This document shows positions 11,474 through 20,454 of a stretch of DNA of 64,000 nt, piece by piece (positions within the stretch are counted from its first letter, which is position 1; the number at the start of each line of letters is the position of its first letter). Position numbers and translations under genes: made by a program. The notes beneath the pieces are model-generated. The model had not been told where the DNA came from, made no database searches, and saw only the letters and a program-made list of their open reading frames with translations. Source of the DNA: Boesenbergia rotunda (Eukaryota; Streptophyta; Magnoliopsida; Zingiberales; Zingiberaceae); the NCBI GenBank assembly GCA_024364735.1, contig JAGFNQ010005401.1, positions 1 to 64,000 on the forward strand, written 5' to 3'.

Positions 11474-12141
11474 GCTCCTTTAAAGGGGCAAATGAAGAGT
11501 TTTCCATGGCCCTTCATCTTCTTCTACTACTTAACCATCATCCACTTCCTTACCTCATAAGAATTCCTTGCTAGGTGAGTTGGTTAAAGCATTCATGGTT
11601 GTACAAGAGGTCCAAGGTTCAATCATTGGCCCATTGCATCTTTATTTTTATTTTATTTAACCCCTTTTTCTTATTTTCGAAAATTCCCTTCTATTTCGAA
11701 AATTCCCCTAAAATCCCCCATAATTATGCTAATATTCCTAAATAAAATTCTTTTATATTTATATAAAATTCACCTAATTAATACCTATTTTTGGAGCCCA
11801 TTTAAAGCCCATTAGTACCTAATTTCTCGATTTCAGTAAGAAAATTAAGCTAAGACTTACCGCTAATCATGCTAATATTTCTAATTAAATCCTATTTATA
11901 TTTTTACTAATTTTTCCTAAACTATTTATGTTTATACTAATTTTTCCCTAAAATCCAACAATAATTATGGTGCTAGAAAGGCCCATATAAGGCCTATTAG
12001 TACTTAGTTTTCTCAATTTAAATGAGAAAATATGGATTTTCTAGCCCAAAGTTCGTATCAATACTTCTAGATCCTTCGAAAATTATCTAAACATGCTCAA
12101 TATTTTCATAAAATATCAAGAGATTTTTCTGGGTCGTTACA

Positions 12142-12468
12142 CTACTTGACATGCCGCCACCTCAGAATTTGAAGGAAGCTTAGCGTCTAATCAGGCGGAT
12201 CACAAATCTATCCAGGTTCATAGCCTGATCAGCTGACCGCATCCTTCCTTTCTTCAAGACACTCTGTCGAGCCACCAAGTTTCAGTGGGATACAAACTGC
12301 GACAGGGCATTCACGAAACTAAAGGAGTATCTGGTCGGACTACCGGTGCTAGGTAGGTTCACACTCGGAGAACCCCTTATATGTGTATTTATCAGCTACC
12401 GAGTGTGCGGTGAGTTCTGTGCTTATGAAGTAAGAGGGGCAGAGCAGTAGCCCATGTACTTCATTGGA
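12142..12468 (+). pseudogene. Gypsy reverse transcriptase, C-terminal part and connection
   Basis: It continues the RT from 6698: DMPPPQNLKEA, then RLIRRITNLSRFIA and a segment like FFKTLCRATKFQWD, ending in EPLICVFISYRVCGEF and PMYFIG. These match the thumb and the start of the RT-RNase H linker of Tat-like gypsy elements. At least three in-frame stops are present. It is cut at 12468 by the poly(T) end of an inserted LINE; the coding order resumes near 31494. Confidence 0.85.
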
Positions 12469-12715
12469 TTTTTTTTTTGATGAAAGCTAAATTATATCAT
12501 CAAAGAAATAATCCTACAAACATATGTCCTAGGATAGCCTCTCGTTTTTGACAAAGTATCAGATCTAGGTGGCTATACGAGATATAATCCCATATGTACA
12601 TGTGTGTGTACTCTCACGGCACCAACCACCCATATCCACTGTCCAGTGCCCTCACTATACCCTCTGCTCATCAAGCCAAACAACAATCCATGTAGTCTCT
12701 GACCGCATCATCCAG
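12469..12715 (-). mobile_element. L1 LINE 3' end with poly(A) tail
   Basis: A run of ten T at 12469-12478 is the poly(A) tail of a minus-strand LINE, followed by a short AT-rich 3' untranslated stretch. It adjoins gypsy sequence at the same point where the LINE 5'-truncated end (about 31493) adjoins the continuation of the gypsy, so both are taken as ends of one insertion. The candidate target duplications (TCATTGGA and CTATTGAA) are only partly alike, so this joining is an inference. The right limit of this piece is approximate. Confidence 0.55.
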
Positions 12716-13071
12716 TCATGAAGAGGAAGAAGAAGAAGAAGAAGAGAAGAAGCCTCTTCTTTACCAACCCTAACCGGCCAACCCTTCTCCACCCTACCTA
12801 TCATCGCCGGCCAAGAAAAGAGAAGAAAATCCTTCCTCTTGTGCCGCTGGCGCCGATCAACCCCCCTTTCTTTCTGGGTGGCGCACGCACAAAGAAGACG
12901 AAGAGAAAGAGAAGAAAAAAGACCTTGTCTTCCTTCTTCCCACCGAGCTCTACCTTCTTCTAGCTTGCGGCGTCGGTTTGCCCTAGGAGAGAGAAGGCAA
13001 GGATGAGAGAAATTGTGAGGCTTAGGGTTCTTGTGTCTTAGATTGGATGCCTTGGTCTCATGACTCCATGG

Positions 13072-13081
13072 GTATATATAG
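13072..13081 (-). promoter_or_regulatory. TATA box of copia 2 LTR
   Basis: CCTATATATA on the minus strand. The CT-rich, then GAA-rich stretch to its left (minus-strand downstream) fits an LTR leader. It is motif-based only. Confidence 0.5.
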
Positions 13082-13302
13082 GCTACAATAGAGACCATGA
13101 GGAGGAGTTAGGTCTTGGCCACCTAATGGATCAAGACCCGATCCATTAATGATGATCCATTCCACTAGAGGATCACCATTGATCTACCTAACCAACCCCC
13201 ATATTTAAATATGGGCTTCACATATTATGAGTATAAAATTCTCCTCATGTTTAAGATATCGAATGACCGTTAATTAATTAAATTACTGACAATTTAATTA
13301 AT

Positions 13303-13556
13303 GAATAATGATTGGGAGAGTGAAAATGGGAGAGTGAAAATCATAGTGAATGACGTGGCACCTTGCATGCACGATCTCCGAAGGGTTCACCGTGCCCCCC
13401 AGGGTGTAGTTTGATTCGGGGCGGCGGTCGAAGGTCGCCGATGGTGTCCAAGCGATAATCGGACGTGTGCATGTAAAGTGTCACATCATGCCACGTCATG
13501 CCACATCATTCACTATGATTTTCACTCTCCCATTTTCACTCTCCCTATCATTGCTC
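13303..13556. mobile_element. Mutator-like MITE, 254 bp
   Basis: Long terminal inverted repeats of about 60 bp: the left end starts GAATAATGATTGGGAGAGTG and the right end, read on the minus strand, starts GAGCAATGATAGGGAGAGTG. Inner parts of the arms are almost identical, including a doubled GGGAGAGTGAAAAT. A 9-bp flanking duplication TTAATTAAT is at 13294-13302 and 13557-13565. Long inverted repeats and 9-bp duplications are typical of Mutator-like elements. There is no coding capacity. The AT-rich palindromic duplication could be shifted by a base or two. Confidence 0.8.
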
Positions 13557-14224
13557 TTAATTAATTAACATTTAACTCCATGAGTAATACCACTCAACCT
13601 TATCATCATGTCGGACCAAGTCCACCTGCAGGATTTAACATGACGAGCTTTATGAGCTCCTCAAGGGGACATCATTAACCTAGCTCACCAAGACATGGCT
13701 TCCTTCTATAATCAATGGCACGCTATGTAAATAATATTATTTCACAACTTACCGGGCCTATCGATTTAACAAATAAATCTCACCTATTGGTAAATCAAAG
13801 ATATAAATATTAAGTACATGTGTCCGTTATTATATCGGGATTAAGAGCATGTACTCCATAATATCTTAGGTCTGATTCAATTATATAGTGAGTATAAATT
13901 GAATCACCTCTATATCGGTCCTGCTCAATACACACAAAGTGTACTAGTGTAATTCTATGGTCAAGATAAACCAATACCAAATTACACTACAACCATCCCA
14001 ATAGTTTGTCCAAAACCATCTCGGTTGTGAGCATCTACTTATACTCTATAAGGAACTGATAACATGATCTTCTATGTGGCATCACACACCATGTTATCTA
14101 CAATGTAAAGTATTAGACAATATGCTAAAAAATAACCAATAAATATGCAAACAGTGATAATGTGATTCTTTTTCAAAATGTAGATGTATATATAAAAGCA
14201 AGACTTTTAGTATACATCCTAACA

Positions 14225-15176
14225 ATCTCTCACTTTTAGTAAAAGACTATGTTGTCCTTACAATGTCATACATCTGACTCCCATATCCTCCACATGCCTA
14301 TCAAAAGCTCTCGCTGGAAGGGCCTTAGTGAAAGGATCCGCCATGTTGTCTTCTGATGCAATCTTGGTGACAACAATTTCTCCTCGCTTTATGATATCTC
14401 GTATCAGGTGGTACTTGCACTCTATATGTTTACTCGCCTTATGGACTAGTGATTCCTTCGAGTTTGCAATTGCACCACTGTTATCACAATAAATTGTGAT
14501 AGCTCTGGCAAACCAGGAATCACATCCAAATCCATCAAGAAGTTCCTGAGCCATATAACTTCCTTGGCTGCCTCAGAGACTGCCACATACTCAGCTTCCA
14601 TGGTGGAGTCTACCACACACTTCTGCTTGACACTCCTCTATACTATGGCTCCACCTCCTAAAGTAAACACATACCCCGAGGTAGACTTACTTTTATCCTT
14701 ATTTGATTGGAAGTCTAAATCCATATAACCCACAGAGAGTAATTGATCTGTCTGGTAAACTAGTATATAATCCCTAGTCCTTCTCAGGTAGTTTAATACA
14801 TGCTTTACTGTAGTCCAATGTCCCTGTCTTGGATTACTCTCATATCTGCTAACCATGCCCACGGTAAAGCAGATATCCGGTCTCATACCTAGCATAGTAT
14901 ACATGAGGCTTCCCACAGCCGAAGCATAAGAAACCACCTTCATCTCCTCTATCTCCTTTGATGTTTTAGGACACATCTCCTTAGATAGAGGTACTTCATA
15001 CCGAAAAGGCAGAAAACCTTTCTTGGAGTTTTCCATGCTAAAACGAGCTAGGACATTGTCTATGTATGAAGCTTGAAACAAGCACAACATCCTTTTTTGG
15101 CGATCCCTTATAACCTTGATCCCAAGGATGTGTCCCGCTTCTCCCATGTCCTTCATATCAAACTGTTTGGACAACC
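14225..15176 (-). pseudogene. Copia 2 RT C-terminal part and RNase H
   Basis: The minus-strand reading gives, from right to left, LSKQFDMKDMGEAGHILGI, YIDNVLARFSMENSKKG, YASAVGSLMYTMLGMRPD and a broken RNase H ending in CDNSGAIA and DNMADPFTKALP (14258-14554). A stop splits the protein near 14638, and the first RNase H aspartate region reads GYMDLDF where copia usually has GYTDADF. It continues the RT of 16506-17236 once the solo LTR is removed. Confidence 0.88.
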
Positions 15177-16505
15177 TGTTGGTGGAGGCAACACCTAAGT
15201 CAAACCTGGGTTTTGATAATGGCAAAGGGTTCAGAAGTTAAGATGTTATTGTGATCTAACTTGTTCACTGAGTGTGCAGGAAGAATTCCTAGGTACACTA
15301 GGCAAGAAGTCCTGGCAAATGGCTGGGCAAAGAAGTCCTGGTCAAGGACTGGGCAAGAAGATCTGACCGGAAGTCGGGCAAAGAAGTCCTGGTCGAGGAC
15401 TGTGCACGAAGTCCTGGCAAGGGGCTGGGCACCGAAGACCTGACCGGAAGTTGGGCACAAAGACCTGGTCAGGTGGATTGGGCAAAAGTTCAACCGGAGG
15501 AGTCGGTTGGCAAAAGGTAAACTCTCCTGAGAGGAGTAGGTGAGGGCGGGTTCCCCGTTGAGGGAACAGTAGACGTCGGTTCGACCTAGGGTTCCATTTG
15601 GGAGACCCGAAGTCAGAACCAAGACAGCTAAGGCTGTAAATAATGACTAACACTCTTGCTTAGTTTATTTTGGAACTAACCTTAGTTGCAGGGACCGAAG
15701 GATTGTGTTTCTGCAGCTCAGAACGCTCCAAAGGAATGGGGCAGGTCACTGGGCTAGGCGCCCGAGAGGACCCGGGCGCCCATGGTAAAGGGCCAAAACA
15801 TCAAGGAAGCAAGACTGCTTCGAACCACACTGGGCTAGGCACCTGGGAGGTCCCGGGCACCCAACGTCAAAGCCAAAGCAGCCATCGAAACAAATCTGCC
15901 ACGAAGCCAATGGACCAGGTCAACCCAGGCGCCCAGGAGATCCCGGGCGCCCTAGTCAGCCCAAGTGCCGAGTCGAAGGGGATAAGAGCTAACCGAGCTT
16001 GCGGATTGAGGTTTTCACAGGTGAAGGCACGTGTCATGCACCCCCAACGAATCAGGTGCCCCCATGGGTGCTATAAAAGGGGGTTCACCCCCAAGGCTTC
16101 GACAATCATTCTTTCTAACACTCCAAACACTTTCGCTCACGCGCTGCGCTCCGGCAAAGTTCCATTTAGAGATTTCAGCGCCGATGACCACCCTTTGCAC
16201 CAAAATTCGATCCATATCGGGCGTCGGTAAAGTTTCTGTTTACGAAAGTGTTGTGATTTAGTTTTCCAAATTCTATATCTGTACTATCAATCTGTAAAAA
16301 TCTTTTCGAATATAGGCTTGCCCAAAGTAAATAGTCAAGGACCGTGGGCCTTGGAGTAGGAGCCGACCGCGACTCCGAACCAAGTAAAAAAATCGACTTG
16401 TGTTCGTGTGTACTTTATTTCTTTCCGCTGCGTATATTCTTTAACTATCCGAAAAATTTTGATAACGATATTCATCTCCCCTCTATCATTTTCTTCGATC
16501 CAACA
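15177..16505 (+). mobile_element. Sirevirus-like solo LTR 2 (1329 bp)
   Basis: It begins TGTTGGTGGAGGCAACACC and ends GATCCAACA, with the 5-bp duplication CAACC at 15172-15176 and 16506-16510. It has the same architecture as solo LTR 1: terminal small hairpin, GAAGTCCTGG/GGACTGGGCA minisatellite (15307-15480), GGCGCCC blocks (15755-15955), CTATAAAAGG at 16071-16080, GGGCCTTGGAGTAGGAGCC near 16346, and AACC-type 3' end. It interrupts the copia RT just after the YVDD motif. No internal domain is present, so it is a solo LTR. Confidence 0.94.
16071..16080 (+). promoter_or_regulatory. TATA box of solo LTR 2
   Basis: CTATAAAAGG, at the same place relative to the GGCGCCC blocks as in solo LTR 1. 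Confidence 0.6.
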
Positions 16506-17238
16506 CAACCATACTCTTATGTCTGATAATACTTTGACATTGTTACCAATGAGCAAAATATCATCTACGTATAGTACAAGAAATACCACTACGTTTCCGT
16601 TACATCTCTTGTATACACAAGGCTCATCCAGACTTTGAATAAATCTATATGACTAGTTATCTCATCAAAGCGGATATTCCAAGATCGTAAAGCTTGCTTC
16701 AATCCATAAATGGACCAATTAAGCTTACACATAAGATGTTTTTTGCCCTTCACAATGAATCCCTCAGGTTGCTTTATATAGATGTTTTCCTCAAGACTTC
16801 CATTAAGGAAAGCTGGCTTGATATCCATCTGTCAAACCTCATAATTCATATGAGCGGCAATAGATAAGAGAATCCGGATCGACATAAGCATGGCTACCGA
16901 CGAAAAGGTTTCCTCATAATCGATACCCTCTTTCTGAGTATACTCTTTCGCAACAAGCCTTGCTTTGAAGGTCTCTACCTTTCCGTTTGTTCCTCTCTTT
17001 CTCTTGTAGATCCACTTGCATCCAATGACTTTTACACCATTGGGTGGTTCTACAAGCTCTTACACCATTGAGTGGTTCTACTAGCTCCCAGACATGATTA
17101 GAATCCATAGATTCTATCTCATAATTCATCGCTCTTTGCCAAGATATCGCATCTTTATCTAGGAGTGCCTCATCATCTGTCCAGGGATCAGGTTCATGTT
17201 CACCAGAGATCAAGTCCGAAGACTCTCCCAAGAACATG
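16506..17238 (-). pseudogene. Copia 2 RT N-terminal part
   Basis: The minus-strand reading gives WQRAMNYEIESMDSNHVWEL (near 17090-17150), MDIKPAFLNGSLEENIYI (near 16775-16828), SIYGLKQALRSWNIRFDE and VFLVLYVDDILLIGNN (near 16540-16585). The first catalytic aspartate and the YVDD pair are kept, but frames shift at least twice and the protein is cut by solo LTR 2. At its 5' side it is fused directly to a truncated LTR, so gag, protease and integrase are all deleted. Confidence 0.88.
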
Positions 17239-17588
17239 AATCAATTATATAGTCAGTATAAATTAAATCACCTCTATATCAGTCCTGCTCAATACACACA
17301 AAGTGTACTAGTGTAATTATATGGTCAAGATAAACCAATATCAAATTACACTACAACCATCCCAATGGTTTGTCTAAAACCATCTCGGTTGTGAGGCTCT
17401 ACTTATACTTTACAAGGAAGTGATAACATGATCTTCTGTGTGATACCACATACCATGTTATCAACAATGTAAAGTATTAGACAATATGCACATAAATAAC
17501 CAATAAATATGCAAACAGTAATCATGTGATTCTCTTTTATAATGTAGATGTCTATATAAAAGTAAGACTTTTAGTATACATCCTAACA
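17239..17588 (-). mobile_element. Truncated 5' LTR of copia 2
   Basis: About 350 bp nearly identical to 13872-14224, ending CATCCTAACA. On the minus strand this is the first 350 bp of the 5' LTR (start of U3). The rest of the LTR, the PBS, gag, protease and integrase are missing, and U3 abuts the RT coding region near 17239. A single large internal deletion explains it. The 5 bases to the right (TATGA) should be the target duplication, but no matching copy is seen left of the other LTR. Confidence 0.85.
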
Positions 17589-18285
17589 TATGATAGAGTA
17601 GGTAAGATCATCAATCTTAACCAAGTTGTTATGAAATTCTGCATATAATGTGGTATTAATTAGGCCAGTGCAGTAGACTAAACGGTCAAGTTGATAGTGG
17701 TTAATGACCTTTACAGGTAAGGGACATAATCGGGTGAAGAAACCTCTACTAAGATTGTGAGTCATAAGTGGTTTATAGGTGGTGGAGATAAACTTATTAA
17801 ATAGAGCAAATGAAGAAAACCTAAGGTCAGGGTTGGGCTCGACAGTGGGGTTAACCTTAGTGAGGACATTTAATAAATAGAAAAATAGCATAATAATAAG
17901 CAAAAAATTAGAAAATAAGGAAAAAAAATTAGATTAAAATTTTACCAGGGAAGCATAGTCGAATATTAATTAGAGAGGATGACCCTCGGTTGATCGTGAC
18001 TGCTCGAACAAAGTTTGGAAGGGAAAGGGGAGAAGAAAAGAGTGTTTTGAAAGGCTTGGAGGCGCCTTGGTTGGTGTTGGGAGGGAGTTGCCCGGTGGCT
18101 TATATAGCTATCGGTCGGGCGCCCGAGTGCCATAAAAGGCACCCAGGATCAAAACAGTTTGGGGCGCCCGTGGTTTTGGACTGGTGCCCCGGGTTTTCCT
18201 AAACCAGGGGTGCCTCGATTAAAGTGCTAAGGCAGCTGGGAAACAACCCAGGTGCCTGGTTTAGTCAGGCGCCTGTGAGGTATAG
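17589..18285 (-). other. Unassigned segment with GGGCGCCC-rich promoter-like part and 106-aa frame
   Basis: The right part (about 18080-18285) has GGGCGCCC palindromes and, on the minus strand, CTATATAAGCC near 18100, as in Sirevirus-like U3 regions. Left of it is a CT-rich leader-like stretch, then a minus-strand frame at 17583-17903 (106 aa, with phrases FNKFISTTYKPLMTHNL and RGFFTRLCPLP). I do not recognise this protein. The layout (U3, TATA, leader, frame) suggests a decayed minus-strand LTR element, but its R/U5 does not match the LTR at 18970. The left few codons of the frame overlap the copia 2 LTR. Confidence 0.35.
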
Positions 18286-18699
18286 AGCAACAGTTTCATC
18301 TTCTTGCATCATTATATTGTACAGTTTGTTCAGAATAAGGTCCCACTTGCTTATCTTCGTGTTGGAAGTCCTTTCGTGGAGTTCTATCAGCTTGTTCTAG
18401 AGTTCCTTAGCGCTGTTGAATGGGTTGATGCAGTTAAGCTCCACTTTTGTAAGGCCATACTGGATAGTCTGAGTCGCCTTGGCGTCAACTTTTATTTTCT
18501 TCTTCAAGGCAACGTCCCATTCACTGTATCCCTGAAGTTCTCCTTGAGTGTTACTCGGAATTTCGAGGTCGGCTTGGATAATGATCCACATTTCCACCTG
18601 AGTTTTCAGGTGGACATCTATGTCACTCTTCCAGTAGCTAAAATCTTCTCCTGAGAATAGAGGAGGACGGACAGTGTTGTATCCTTTTTGTTGAGCCAT
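18286..18699 (-). pseudogene. Sirevirus-like gag, N-terminal fragment
   Basis: Starts with MAQQKGYNTVRPPLF at 18697-18699 and continues through GEDFSYWK, IQYGLTKVELN, NKLIELHE and DLILNKL, the same order as in the gag at 35483 (MAQSKGYNTAHPPLF..., TLQCGLTKEELN, DKLIELHE, DLLLNKL). One stop interrupts it after NSAKEL. It ends near 18286, joined to GGCGCC-rich sequence, so the rest of gag and all of pol are deleted. It would encode the capsid precursor of a copia-type particle. Confidence 0.88.
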
Positions 18700-18969
18700 T
18701 AAGATAGAGAGATGCTGCAAAGAAAAACAACAACAAAACATGTCCTAAGACTTGATCTTAGCTTAACAGTGCGGGAAGAAATATAAAAAAAATCTCGAGT
18801 TATGTTGCACCAACTTCAAGAAACGAATAATTTGCGAGCGAAAAAGAAAAAAATATCAGAAATAGGCAACAAATACCTTTTTTGATTAATTCAAAAATTA
18901 AAAAAAAAAATCCAAAAATGACTCAACTGATGGTTTCACCAAATTTGAGCAACCCGCTGTGATACCACT
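18700..18969 (-). other. Sirevirus-like leader and PBS
   Basis: Untranslated A/T-rich leader between gag and LTR. On the minus strand, two bases after the LTR end, TGGTATCACAGC matches the initiator-Met tRNA PBS of this family (TGGTATCAGAGC) with one change (about 18955-18967). Confidence 0.75.
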
Positions 18970-20311
18970 TGTGGGATCGATGAGATCAATAGAGGGGGGT
19001 TGAATATTGATTCAAAATTTTTTGGATTAATATAGAGAGTAAACGCAGTAGAAATAAAAGAACACAAGTCAAACCAATGCTAACAACTTTGTTTTTACTT
19101 AGTTTAGAGTCTGTGATGGCTCCTACTCTAAGGCCCACGGTCCTTAACCGTTTTAGTTGGAAAATTCTATAAGTTCACAAAGAATGATACAAATATGTAA
19201 ATTAAAGTACAGAATAAAAAAAAATATACCGACAACACTTGACTAAAAATGAAAAGGAGATGTTTCGTTGTCGGAGCAGTGTATCGTCGATGTAGGACAA
19301 TTTCAGCGCAATAAACTTAAGCACAGAGAGCATGGAAATTATTGTGAAAAGCTGGAGCTTGAAACCCTTTATATACAAGCACTCGGGCTCCCGAGTGCCC
19401 ATAGGGGCGCCCCCATATTAGAGCTTCAGCCTCGTCGTGATTTGTTGACGAAGCCAAATTTTATCCTTCTTCAGCACCTGAGTGCTCTGGGGCGCCTGCA
19501 CTGGTGATGTGGGGCGTCCAATCATCAACCACCAACTCAGCCTCGCCTAGCTGAGTTTTTCGCTCTAGGCCATCGAAGACCTCTCGGGTGCCCGAGACTT
19601 CTCGAGCGCCTACCCTTTTGGGCGCTCGAGACCTCTTAAGCGTTCCGGAAGCTGCTGATGTCTAATATCTTTAGCTACAACACAGGGTTAGTCCGAAATA
19701 CAAATAACATATAAAAAATATAAAATGAAATGCATGTTCGACAACCAGAGCTGTCCGATCCTGACTTTGGATTTCAAAATGAAATCCTAGGTCAGACTAA
19801 CTCCTACTGTTTCCTCTTCCAAGGAGCGTTTCCTCACCTACTTCACTTTAGAGAAGTTACCTTTTGCCGACCGGCACCTCTGGTTGGACTTTTGCTCAGC
19901 CTTCGAAGCTTCCGAATCTTGAGACGTCCGTACCTTAACTCGTCCCTATTTCTATCTGTTATCCTCGCTTGGCTAAGACTTCTGCCCGATCTTCTAGATC
20001 AGGTCTTTGATGCCTGGCCCCTGGACAGGTCTTCGGTGTCCAGTCCTCTACCAGGACTTCGTGCCCAACCCTCAACCAGGACTTCGTGCCTAGTCCTCGA
20101 CCAGGACTTCGTGCCTAGTCCTCGACCAGGACTTCGTGCCTAGTCCTCGACCAGAACTTCATGCTCTACCCTGCAGGTCAAGACTTTGTGCCTAGGTTAA
20201 CTAAGACTTTTCTGCACACTTAGTGAAACATGTTTGATTAAATAACATATTTAACATTGAACCCTTTGTCATTATTAAAATAAGTTCGATCTGGTGCTTC
20301 TGGCACCAATA
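18970..20311 (-). mobile_element. 5' LTR of Sirevirus-like fragment (1342 bp)
   Basis: Plus-strand ends are TGTGGGATCG and GGCACCAATA; in minus orientation the LTR starts TATTGGTGCC, where the family has TGTTGGTGCC, a one-base decay of the terminal CA. It shares the terminal hairpin, GGGCGCCC blocks (19390-19620), TATATAAAGGG on the minus strand (about 19375-19385), and CCAGGACTTCGTGCC minisatellite (about 20040-20165, four units). The PBS to its left fixes it as the 5' LTR. Confidence 0.85.
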
Positions 20312-20454
20312 AAACTATGCCTGCTCTAGTGATGCATCGTCTGAACATCAATCACCACTGGTGTTGGTCCTCTATAATGATTCATTGGTTGCCATGTATC
20401 TATGATTATCCCATTGAGTGTGCATATACATCACTAACCAATCAAGCACATCTA
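20312..20454. other. Unassigned sequence left of MITE
   Basis: About 140 bp without coding potential or motif that I recognise. It is continuous with 23798-24324 and 28556 onward once the MITE and the CACTA element are removed. Confidence 0.4.

Larger units (their letters stand above)
6699..12141 (-). mobile_element. Solo LTR, Del/Tekay-like gypsy (with nested solo LTR)
   Basis: It begins TGTAACG and ends CGTTACA (7-bp inverted ends) and is flanked by the 5-bp duplication CTACT at 6694-6698 and 12142-12146. Removing it restores the gypsy RT. Without the nested 7270-8628 insertion it is about 4.08 kb, with no gag or pol and no second LTR, so it is best read as a solo LTR left by LTR-LTR recombination. 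TGTAAC...GTTACA ends and very long LTRs are known from Del/Tekay chromoviruses; the lineage is inferred. A TATA box on the minus strand at about 11467-11473 sets the orientation. Confidence 0.8.
12716..14224 (-). mobile_element. 3' LTR of deleted copia element 2
   Basis: The right end CATCCTAACA at 14224 adjoins a purine-rich tract on the minus strand (AAAAGTGAGAGAT), the polypurine tract, which fixes this as the 3' LTR in minus orientation. The last 350 bp (about 13872-14224) are repeated at 17237-17588. A TATA box lies at 13072-13081 on the minus strand, followed by CT/GAA-rich leader (12720-12960). The left boundary is not defined because the partner LTR is truncated; 12716 is approximate. 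A MITE lies inside at 13303-13556. Confidence 0.7.

Noticed and set aside
12655..13098. 147-aa minus frame and lysine-rich plus frame at 12718-12963
   Set aside because: They cover the TATA box and GAA/CTT-rich leader of the copia 2 LTR; low-complexity translation.
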